This document shows, one piece after another, positions 23,622 to 30,457 of a stretch of 42,356 nucleotides of DNA. The number at the start of each line of letters is the position of its first letter. Position 1 is the stretch's first letter. The stretch covers positions 1 to 42,356 of the forward strand of contig JAUQZD010000070.1 of the NCBI GenBank assembly GCA_030587405.1. Reading direction: 5' to 3'. This DNA comes from Candidatus Freyrarchaeum guaymasense (GTDB taxonomy: Archaea > Asgardarchaeota > Jordarchaeia > Jordarchaeales > Freyrarchaeaceae). The notes beneath the pieces are model-generated. The model worked only from the letters and a program-made list of their open reading frames with translations. It had not been told where the DNA came from and did no database searches. The position numbers and the translations under genes are program-made.

Positions 23622-25235
23622 ATGGTTAAGGGCTTGTCCATGGAGGATCATGTCCTTAAGAGCAGCTTTAGGATGGCTTATGGATTGGAGGCTTACGCCG
23701 CCACCAGTAGTGTGGCTGAGATAATGTCCGAGCTTGTGAAGGCTAGCTTGGGGCCGAGAGGGAGGGTTAAGCTTCTCGTCGACAAGTACGGGAACTTTAA
23801 GGTGACAGGGAGCGGGGTGGAAATCCTTAAGGAAGTTGAGGCGAAGCACCCTGTCGCTAAAACCCTCGTTGAAATAGCTAAAACGCAGAACAGGAACGTC
23901 CGTGACGGAGTTAAGAGGGCTGTCATAATGGCTGGCAAACTGGCTGAGGAAGCCTACAAGCTGGTGGGACGTGAGGGGTTGCATCCGAACATCGTCGTGA
24001 GGGGATACCTAGCTGCAACTAAGATGGCTGTGAGGTTTCTAAGGGAGGCAGCAACCCCCGCCAGGTCGGACGGCGGACTACTCTTCAGAGCTGCTCTAAC
24101 ATCGGTCAACGGGTTTAATGGAGGAGGACACCTTGCAGACATAGCGGTCAGGGTGGTTAAAAGCGTCTCCGGCGAGGTGGAGGACAAGGTTCTGGTGAGA
24201 GTTAAGGAGGGAGGAAGCGTCCTAGACTCGGAATTCGTCGACGGGGTTATAATAAATAAGGAGGTTGCAAACCCGAACATGCCCAGGCGGGTGGAGGAGG
24301 CGAGGATACTCGTCGTCAAGCAGAAGCTCTACATAGAGAAGAGGTTTGAACATGCCGACTATGCTGTCCCGGAGCTTGTCTTAGAGGATGCTGGAGACCT
24401 TAAAGCTGCACTTAACACTAGGAGGGAGATGGCTTTGAGGTGGCTTAAAGGCATACTTGAGAGCGGTGCGAACGTGGTAGTCAATTATTATGGTATAGAC
24501 AGGGTTTTAGAGGAGTTGATGGCGAGGCATGGGATCCTAGCAGTAAGGAGGGCGGATGAGGAATCCTTTAAGAGGCTGGCTGAGGCTTGCGGGGCGAAGA
24601 TAGTTGGGGACGTCGGCAGGGTCGCCCCCAGCGACCTAGGGTATGCAAGGGTTGTTGAGGAGAGAAAGGTTGGAGGAGGGGCGAGAGCGGATAAGATGGT
24701 TTTCGTTAGAGGGTGCAGGAACCCTAAGACGGTGAGCGTGCTTGTTAAGGGTGGAACGTGGGAGGTCGCTGAGGAAGCTGAGAGGATGCTGTGGAAAGCC
24801 ATTCGAGCCGCCTATAACGTGGTTAGGGATGGATACGTGGTCGGAGGAGGGGGAGCTATAGAGGAGGAGGTTGCAATGAGACTGAGAGACTACGCTGAAG
24901 GAGTGGAGGGACGAGAGCAGTTCGCTATTAAAGCGTTCGCCAACGCGCTAGAGGAGGTTCCGAGGGTTTTAGCACTCAACGCTGGGGCGAACCCCGTCGA
25001 CGTCATAGCAGAGTTGCGTGTAGCCCATAGAAGTGGAGACCTATGGGCGGGGGTTGACGCTCTCTCAGGCCGCGTGAGGAACATGTTTGAAGCAGGCATA
25101 GTGGAGGCTGCAACGGTTGTGGAGCACGCCTTAAAGGTTGCAGGTGAAACCACCGTTGCACTATTAGGGTTGGACGCAATATATGTAACCAAGGGGAGGG
25201 TTTTACCCGGCGGTAGACCGGAAGAAGGCGAGTGA
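23622..25235 (+). CDS. Divergent group II chaperonin (thermosome-like) with degenerate ATPase site
   Basis: The 537-residue protein is a full-length group II chaperonin. It has an equatorial start (EIMSELVKASLGPRGRVKLL), an apical part with DGVIINKEVANPNMPRR and SGANVVVNYYGIDR, and an end with GGGGAIEEEVAMRLRDYAEG and the AGIVEAATVVEHALK stretch. The nucleotide motifs are altered. TNDGATIL of active thermosomes reads VTGSGVEIL, and GDGTTT reads RDGVKR. ATP hydrolysis is therefore doubtful; it may be an inactive subunit in a mixed ring or a protein with another role. ATG 23622 is chosen because GGAGGG lies seven bases upstream; an earlier ATG at 23601 has no such site. It stands alone between the structured-RNA region and the AcuA-like gene. 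Confidence 0.85.
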   Translation: MVKGLSMEDHVLKSSFRMAYGLEAYAATSSVAEIMSELVKASLGPRGRVKLLVDKYGNFKVTGSGVEILKEVEAKHPVAKTLVEIAKTQNRNVRDGVKRAVIMAGKLAEEAYKLVGREGLHPNIVVRGYLAATKMAVRFLREAATPARSDGGLLFRAALTSVNGFNGGGHLADIAVRVVKSVSGEVEDKVLVRVKEGGSVLDSEFVDGVIINKEVANPNMPRRVEEARILVVKQKLYIEKRFEHADYAVPELVLEDAGDLKAALNTRREMALRWLKGILESGANVVVNYYGIDRVLEELMARHGILAVRRADEESFKRLAEACGAKIVGDVGRVAPSDLGYARVVEERKVGGGARADKMVFVRGCRNPKTVSVLVKGGTWEVAEEAERMLWKAIRAAYNVVRDGYVVGGGGAIEEEVAMRLRDYAEGVEGREQFAIKAFANALEEVPRVLALNAGANPVDVIAELRVAHRSGDLWAGVDALSGRVRNMFEAGIVEAATVVEHALKVAGETTVALLGLDAIYVTKGRVLPGGRPEEGE

Positions 25236-25351
25236 TAGACGGATTCTTCAAAGAGTATGTAGATAAAATATTTTACTTAGTTTTTGGAAGGTAGCATACG
25301 TAAAAAATATAGAGAAGGTTGACACTTTAAACTTTGAAGTAATGGTAGGAT

Positions 25352-25975
25352 GTGGCCGCGTTGCTTAGCTTATCCAATGAGGTTACGATTAAGAGGCACT
25401 GCAACGTTGACGACGTTAAGGATAAGGGGATTGATAAGGGGATCGGGGCTTTCTCCGGGAGCGCTGAGAAGGAAAAAGAAAAGTTGATCTCCGTTATCGA
25501 GAAGGGAGGATACGTGACGATAGCCTACACGCTGGAGAACGTGATAGTGGGGTTTATATCGCTGGATAAGTGGACTGTTCCAGCGGGAAGGGTTGTTTTC
25601 GAGACAATATATGAGCTTGTGGCTGAGGTTAGTAAGGAGTGGAGGGGGAGGGGAATAGCGTTCGCCATGCTCACGTTCACGTTCGAAGACCCGTTCTTCG
25701 ACGACAAAATAGTGATCGCAAGGGGGATATCCTCTTACTGGGATCTAACCATGCTTGAGAAGGAAACATACAGGAGGCGGCTCCTCAACGGGTTAAAGGC
25801 GGCGGGTTTCGTCGACTGGAGTGATAACAACCCATTCGGCGGAGAGTTCCTAGCGGTGAGGATAGGAAGCAAAGCTGACCCCTACCTCGTGGAGCACCTC
25901 GACGAAGTGTTCGCCAGGCAGGCAAGCACCATATACGAAACGGAAACAGTCCAGATCTTCGGGGACAAGTTTTAA
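25352..25975 (+). CDS. AcuA-like GNAT protein acetyltransferase
   Basis: The 207-residue protein resembles AcuA of Bacillus, which acetylates a lysine of acetyl-CoA synthetase to switch it off. The central GNAT fold has ELVAEVSKEWRGRGIAFAML (about residues 88-107), with R-G-R-G-I as the acetyl-CoA loop. The segments SSYWDLTMLEKETYRRRLL, LKAAGFVDW and FLAVRIGSKADP match the AcuA-specific C-terminal half by eye. The length is close to the roughly 210 residues of AcuA. An HDAC/AcuC-type homologue lies 6.5 kb downstream and two acyl-CoA synthetase families are nearby, so control of CoA ligases by lysine acetylation is likely (inference). The start is GTG at 25352; TTG at 25361 is an alternative. 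Confidence 0.75.
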   Translation: MAALLSLSNEVTIKRHCNVDDVKDKGIDKGIGAFSGSAEKEKEKLISVIEKGGYVTIAYTLENVIVGFISLDKWTVPAGRVVFETIYELVAEVSKEWRGRGIAFAMLTFTFEDPFFDDKIVIARGISSYWDLTMLEKETYRRRLLNGLKAAGFVDWSDNNPFGGEFLAVRIGSKADPYLVEHLDEVFARQASTIYETETVQIFGDKF

Positions 25976-26200
25976 CAGGAACCCGGCTGGAAGCGTTAAA
26001 CCTACCAAATGGAGGGGTGAATGCACACTGCGAGGCACCTCTAAAGGAGGGAGGCTTCCTATGGTGTTCACTGTCTCGCCGACGTGAGGGGTGCTTCTAT
26101 TTTGCATGTTTGCATGTTCGAAAATTTTAGGATGTGCGAGACGGGCTACACTCCAATTGTTAGAGTTTCTGGTAGAGGTTGATGACGGCAATGCGGAAAA

Positions 26201-26210
26201 AATATATATA
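26201..26210 (+). promoter_or_regulatory. TATA box of the lipoate ligase gene
   Basis: AATATATATA follows CGGAAAA (BRE-like). It lies about 50-60 nt before the preferred TTG start, predicting transcription from about 26231. Confidence 0.5.
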
Positions 26211-26211
26211 G

Positions 26212-26230
26212 TTTCCTAATTAATAGGAAA
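26212..26230. promoter_or_regulatory. Perfect palindrome between TATA box and start, candidate operator
   Basis: TTTCCTA and TAGGAAA are perfect 7-base arms around ATTAA. The position just downstream of the TATA box is typical of archaeal repressor sites. Confidence 0.4.
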
Positions 26231-26260
26231 TTTTTGTAAATGACAATAGGAGGTGGGGTT

Positions 26261-27352
26261 TTGGAGGAGTGGAGGTACGTAACAAGAGACATCGACATGG
26301 TTGATACTGCTGCTATACCTCCGGCGGTCATTCAAGCTGTAAGTAAGGGTTCTGCCCCCAGTACCGTTGCGGTGGTTGGATTCACGGTTCCAGGTATAAG
26401 CATAGGTTACTTCCAAGACATAGATACTGAGGTGGATTACGAGAAGGCTAAGGGGCTTGGAATACAGGTCATTCGGAGGTATGGGGTTGGAGGGGGAACG
26501 ATCTTTGTGGATCCTAAGGGTAGCATGGCCATGTTCATGGTTTTCAATAAGGACTTCTTTAAAGATATGGATGAGGCGTTCGTGAAGGTTGGAGAGGCCA
26601 TAGCAGACTTCTATAAGAAGGTTGGCGTAGAGGGAGCGTGGTATAAGCACATAGGCGACGTGAAGGTTGGAGATAGGAAGATAACAGGGTTCGGCTTCGT
26701 TACGGTCGGCAACCTGATGGTGCAGAACACCATAATAGGGGTGGGCGACATAAATGTTAAATTGTTCATGCAGGCGGCGAAGATCCCACCGGAGAAGTTT
26801 CAGGACAAGAAGGCGAAGGACGTAGCCGAGTGGGTGACAAACATTCAGAAGGAAACCGGGAGGCTGCCAAGTAAGGAGGAAGTCCAGAAAGCAATGAAGG
26901 AGGCGCTTGAAGAACATCTTAACATAACTCTGACGCCAGGGGAGCTAACCGAGGAAGAGGAAAACATAAGGCAGTCATTCCGGAAGATGGTTCTTTCCGA
27001 GGAGCACACCTTCGCCTTCTCAAGCGCACGCAGGTTCCCAACCGTCCCTTCAGGATACAAGTTCGGCTGGGCGAGGTACAAGGCGCGCAAGCTCCTAGTA
27101 GCCCATGCCATGATAGATAGGGAAGGGAGAATATCAGATGTCATGTTCTCGGGGGACTTCTACTGCAGCCCTGCTCAGTACCTCAAAGACATAGAGGAAA
27201 ACCTTAAGGGAGTTGAGGCAACAGACAGGGAGGTAATCCTAGGAAAAGTGAAGGAGATTTACAGCAGACCTGACTGGCAGATACCCATGGTCGACGCAGA
27301 AGACTTCGTTGAAGCCTTGGGAAGAGCCGTGGAGAACGCTCTGGAAAAATAA
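26261..27352 (+). CDS. Lipoate-protein ligase A-type protein
   Basis: The protein of about 363 residues has the LplA/biotin-ligase fold and a C-terminal accessory domain. Landmarks are FTVPGISIGYFQDIDTEVD, the lipoate loop RRYGVGGGTIFVDPKG (RRxxGGG in the family), then the IGDVKVGDRKITGFGF strand holding the catalytic lysine. The C-terminal domain ends with FSGDFYCSPAQYLKDIEENL. LplA activates lipoate or octanoate with ATP and attaches it to a lysine of a carrier protein. No lipoylated protein gene is in the window. TTG at 26261 lies six bases after GGAGGTG, whereas an ATG at 26240 in the same frame precedes that Shine-Dalgarno; I therefore prefer TTG. A palindrome next to its TATA box suggests a dedicated regulator. 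Confidence 0.85.
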   Translation: MEEWRYVTRDIDMVDTAAIPPAVIQAVSKGSAPSTVAVVGFTVPGISIGYFQDIDTEVDYEKAKGLGIQVIRRYGVGGGTIFVDPKGSMAMFMVFNKDFFKDMDEAFVKVGEAIADFYKKVGVEGAWYKHIGDVKVGDRKITGFGFVTVGNLMVQNTIIGVGDINVKLFMQAAKIPPEKFQDKKAKDVAEWVTNIQKETGRLPSKEEVQKAMKEALEEHLNITLTPGELTEEEENIRQSFRKMVLSEEHTFAFSSARRFPTVPSGYKFGWARYKARKLLVAHAMIDREGRISDVMFSGDFYCSPAQYLKDIEENLKGVEATDREVILGKVKEIYSRPDWQIPMVDAEDFVEALGRAVENALEK

Positions 27353-27641
27353 GGGGAACCACCCCCACTATTTTTTAGCTTCACCCGGGATCAACCCGGA
27401 AATGTACATTACGAGTAGGTTTTTAATTAGTCCTCTTAAAAACATGTTAGAGGGATCCTTCAAAAATGACGGGTGGAAGTCTTGGAAAAATTCACTAGGT
27501 TTATGGCAGCTCCACGTTCGAGGCTGGGCTCCATCCCGTCTACTAAAGCCGGTCGGAGGCACCGTTGAAACGTAACGTTCTCGGCGATGTTCCGGTAAAA
27601 TGTAAAAAGGGTTAATGCTACTTAGTTAAGTGGTGTTCACG

Positions 27642-28259
27642 ATGCTCGGTGTGTACCTTGATCTTAGAGCGGACGAAGACTGGATTAGGCTTGTTGAAGC
27701 TTTCACGAGGAAGCTGAGGCTACGCGTTCCGGGCGTCGTTAAGGTGGTTGCTCTCGCCAGCCCTGAGGAGAGGGTCTACGATAGCAACGTCCTAGTGGTT
27801 GTGGAGGAGGAAGAGGAGCTAATAGAAAGAAGGGTGGTTGACGCAGCCATCGAAGCTGAGGAGGAAACAGGCATGCACGGGCAGCTAAGCCCCATAACCT
27901 GCACCATCAAAGAACCACTACTGGAAAGGTTTATGAGGGCTGAGGAGGAAAGGAGGGTGCAGCCTGACGAGTGGGCTAAACTCGTGGGGGCCTTCGTAGG
28001 GAAGCTGAGGCTACGCGTTCCGGGCGTCGTTAAGGTGGTTGCTCTCGCCAGCCCTGAGGAGAGGGTCTACGATAGCAACGTCCTAGTGGTTGTGGAGGAG
28101 GAAGAGGAGCTAATAGAAAGAAGGGTGGTTGACGCAGCCATCGAAGCTGAGGAGGAAACAGGCATGCACGGGCAGCTAAGCCCCATAACCTGCACCATCA
28201 AAGAACCACTACTGGAAAGGTTTATTGGCGGGTTTACAGTAGAGGTTGAACACTTATGA
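27642..28259 (+). CDS. Degenerate MNT-like nucleotidyltransferase with a tandem domain duplication
   Basis: The 205-residue protein has two copies of one domain, in phase at 97 codons. Each reads KLRLRVPGVVKVVALASPEE, then RVYDSNVLVVVEEEEELI, and ends MHGQLSPITCTIKEP. The outline follows MNT nucleotidyltransferases, where a GS...DSD motif is followed by a strand and helix. Here GS becomes AS and the DSD aspartate pair becomes DSN, so catalysis is unlikely. The repeat is identical in DNA over 226 bases, so the duplication is very recent or an assembly fault. The stop overlaps the ATG of a HEPN gene, as in known MNT-HEPN antitoxin-toxin pairs. ATG 27642 is preferred over GTG 27630. Confidence 0.72.
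   Translation: MLGVYLDLRADEDWIRLVEAFTRKLRLRVPGVVKVVALASPEERVYDSNVLVVVEEEEELIERRVVDAAIEAEEETGMHGQLSPITCTIKEPLLERFMRAEEERRVQPDEWAKLVGAFVGKLRLRVPGVVKVVALASPEERVYDSNVLVVVEEEEELIERRVVDAAIEAEEETGMHGQLSPITCTIKEPLLERFIGGFTVEVEHL
27709..27934 (+). repeat. Perfect 226-bp direct repeat, copy 1
   Basis: Identical base for base to 28000-28225, offset 291 bp (97 codons). It lies wholly inside the MNT-like gene. Confidence 0.9.
28000..28225 (+). repeat. Perfect 226-bp direct repeat, copy 2
   Basis: Second copy of 27709-27934. Between the copies lie 65 bp that differ from the flanks. Confidence 0.9.
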
Positions 28260-28624
28260 GTGTGGCTAAGTCTAGGGTCCTGATGGGTGAGGCTAGAAAG
28301 GACGTTGAGATAGGCTGCTACGGTAAAGCCGTTAGCGCAGCGTACTTCGCCCTTAGAATGGCCGTGGAGAGGTACCTTGAGAGGCTTGGAGCGCCCTTCT
28401 CCAAGAAGGACGATAAGCTGGCTAATACGATGCGTAGCTTGGGGTTAAAGGAGGTTTCATACGCTATGAGGGTTCTATTCCAAGCGAGGAAGAGGGCGGA
28501 CCATGGCAGCAAGTTCTTCACTAGGAGGGAGGCTGAGGAGTTGGTGGCTATGGCAGAGGAGGCGTGGAGGAGAATTCTTGAAGCGCTCAGGGAGAGAGAA
28601 GCTCGAGAGAGAGGGGGAACATGA
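28256..28624 (+). CDS. HEPN-domain protein, toxin partner of the MNT-like gene
   Basis: The 122-residue helical protein fits the HEPN family of the PF05168 type. It has a long first helix (AKSRVLMGEARKDVEIGCYG), the AVSAAYFALRMAVERYLE helix and the RNase motif R-x4-H as RKRADH near residue 81. The ATG overlaps the MNT-like stop by four bases. The HEPN active site looks intact while the antitoxin-like partner is degenerate, so neutralisation may work by binding rather than AMPylation. It differs from the DUF86 HepT at 19706, so these are two independent modules. Confidence 0.8.
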   Translation: MSVAKSRVLMGEARKDVEIGCYGKAVSAAYFALRMAVERYLERLGAPFSKKDDKLANTMRSLGLKEVSYAMRVLFQARKRADHGSKFFTRREAEELVAMAEEAWRRILEALREREARERGGT

Positions 28625-28689
28625 TAGTACTGTATTTGAGCTCCGCATGCTGGCGCTGATTACTGCGACGATGAGGTAGTGGAGGATGT

Positions 28690-29598
28690 TTACTCCCCTT
28701 CTTTTAGGAGGCTTAGCTTCTTTAGGGTTTCTTTGAGTTTTTCTATTTGCTGGCTGGAGAGGTTTGGAAGTGGTTTCCTGACCGTCGGGTTGATTGGTTT
28801 TCCAGTCAGCTTCATGGCGTTTTTTATTATGGCCGGCAGGTACTCTGTGGGGGCCAACGTGAGAAGTTGGAGGAGCTTTGTCGCGTCAGGAAGGAGAGTG
28901 CGCGCCTTCTCAAGGTCTCCTGACTTGTACGCCTCGTATATCCTTATTGCCGGCTTGGGATCAATATTTGATGTTCCAAAGATCATCCCTTTCGCCCCGG
29001 CTTCCATCGAGGCTTGCATGGTTAGCTCCGAGCCGGGGAAGACAGCGAAGTCTTCGGGGACGAGCTCGAGAACCCTCATCGTGTGCTGGGGGTCGGTCAC
29101 CGTGTCCTTTATGCCGACTATGTTTTCGACCTCTGCGAGCTTAGCGACAGTTTCAGGCTTAATGTCGAAGTTTGTGACGGCGGGGAAGTTGTATATTAGC
29201 AGGGGGAGCGAGGTTGCTTCCGCCAGCCTAACGTAGTACTCATATGCCATGTCGTCGGTGACGGGGAAGTAGGATGGTATTATGGCTATCAGGGCATCCG
29301 CCCCTATACGCTCCGCTCTCCGAGCTAGTTTAGCGGCAACCCTGCAGCTGTGATGGCTCACCCCAACGATCACAGGAACCCTTCCGCCAGCCTCGTCGAC
29401 AACGACCTCTGCAACCCTGCTTCGCTCCTCCTCGGAAAGGTAGGGAAACTCCCCCGTGCTTCCAAGACAGAAAACACCATGAACACCCTCCTTTATTAAA
29501 TAGTTAACATGCCACCTTAAGGCATCCTCGTCCAGCTCCTCTTCTTCGGTTAGGGGGGTCACCAACGGGGGAATGACGCCGCTTAAACTCATAGGCAA
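28690..29598 (-). CDS. DapA-family lyase (dihydrodipicolinate synthase / KDG aldolase type)
   Basis: The 302-residue barrel belongs to the class I, Schiff-base lyase family. GVFCLGSTGEFPYLSEEER holds the carboxylate-binding loop, the catalytic tyrosine lies in LLIYNFPA (about 136) and the Schiff-base lysine in VGIKDT (about 164). It could make dihydrodipicolinate for lysine or cleave 2-keto-3-deoxy sugars; the family cannot be split further from the sequence alone. No other lysine gene is nearby, so an aldolase role is more likely. A TATA box sits at 29624-29636. It is convergent with the HEPN gene and divergent from the iorB-iorA pair. Confidence 0.87.
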   Translation of the reverse strand: MPMSLSGVIPPLVTPLTEEEELDEDALRWHVNYLIKEGVHGVFCLGSTGEFPYLSEEERSRVAEVVVDEAGGRVPVIVGVSHHSCRVAAKLARRAERIGADALIAIIPSYFPVTDDMAYEYYVRLAEATSLPLLIYNFPAVTNFDIKPETVAKLAEVENIVGIKDTVTDPQHTMRVLELVPEDFAVFPGSELTMQASMEAGAKGMIFGTSNIDPKPAIRIYEAYKSGDLEKARTLLPDATKLLQLLTLAPTEYLPAIIKNAMKLTGKPINPTVRKPLPNLSSQQIEKLKETLKKLSLLKEGE

Positions 29599-29623
29599 GC
29601 CTCCAAGAGAAGGTTGAAAACGA

Positions 29624-29636
29624 CAAATTTATAGTT
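29624..29636 (-). promoter_or_regulatory. TATA box of the DapA-family gene
   Basis: The minus strand reads AAACTATAAATTT, about 26-38 nt before the start at 29598. The transcript would be almost leaderless. Confidence 0.5.
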
Positions 29637-29866
29637 TCCTGTAATGGGGGAAAGGCGCTTCTTCATTTCCCGGCGAACCCTGGCTTACATGGCACCAAGC
29701 CCCCCTTCCAGGAGCGAGTAGAATTCCCTAGAAAAATTGCTTTGATCCTCTTAAGAAAGAGGGTGTCTGCCAAGATCTTTTCTCGGAGGGAGGGTAGGCT
29801 GATGGAAGGGAGGAAGAAGGGTTTATAGGGGGTTAGATGCATAGTTTCAGGTTTGGTGGAGGGTTG

Positions 29867-30400
29867 ATGGTGAACATTTTCGTTGTCGGACTGGGCGGTC
29901 AGGGAACCATAATGTTTTCGAAGATATTATCTACGGCGCTTTTAGAGGCGGGTTGCAACTTGATCACCAAGGAGACGACTGGCTCAACGCATAGGGATGC
30001 CCCCGTAACGTCCGAGATAAGGGTTGGCCCTAACGTAAGGTCTCCTGGAATAATGGATGGGGAAGCCGACGTCGTAGTCGGGTTAGAGCCCATGGAGTGT
30101 CTGAGGTTTGCAAGGAAGTATAGCCCCTCGGCAACGGTCTTCGTTAACACGCACCCCGTGTACCCGCCCTTCACGATAAGCCGGAGACCATACCCTGAAG
30201 TAGGGGAAATACTGGGTGTTCTTAAGGAGCTTACCGGCAGGGTGGTGGCGCTGGATGCCACCAAGTTGGCGGAGGACGTTGGAGGTGGCTCCGCGGCGAA
30301 CATGGTCATGTTAGGGGTGCTCGTCGGCTCAGGCATACTAGACCTAGATCTTGGGAGAGTTGAGGAGGTTATTTCTAGGCTTGCCCCGAGGGGGGGCTGA
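29867..30400 (+). CDS. iorB: Indolepyruvate:ferredoxin oxidoreductase, beta subunit
   Basis: The 177-residue protein is the gamma-domain-type small subunit of 2-oxoacid:ferredoxin oxidoreductases. The N-terminal Rossmann motif FVVGLGGQGT is followed by KILSTALLEAG, GSTHRDAPVTSEIRVG and the GGGSAANMVMLG helix near the end. With IorA it converts aryl pyruvates, CoA and oxidised ferredoxin to aryl-acetyl-CoA and CO2. ATG 29867 follows GGTGGAGGG closely, so the longer frame from 29837 is not needed. It is 57 bp upstream of iorA. In most genomes iorA comes first, so the order here is reversed. Confidence 0.88.
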   Translation: MVNIFVVGLGGQGTIMFSKILSTALLEAGCNLITKETTGSTHRDAPVTSEIRVGPNVRSPGIMDGEADVVVGLEPMECLRFARKYSPSATVFVNTHPVYPPFTISRRPYPEVGEILGVLKELTGRVVALDATKLAEDVGGGSAANMVMLGVLVGSGILDLDLGRVEEVISRLAPRGG

Positions 30401-30457
30401 AAAGCTTAACGTTGACGCGTTTAGGGCTGGCCTCCGTGAGGCTGAAAAAATTTTTAG

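Noticed and set aside
26216..26917. Minus-strand frame of 233 codons
   Set aside because: Lies opposite the lipoate ligase gene, whose motifs are clear; no Shine-Dalgarno and no family resemblance.
28679..29236. Plus-strand frame of 185 codons
   Set aside because: Antisense shadow of the DapA-family gene with Schiff-base lysine and tyrosine in place.
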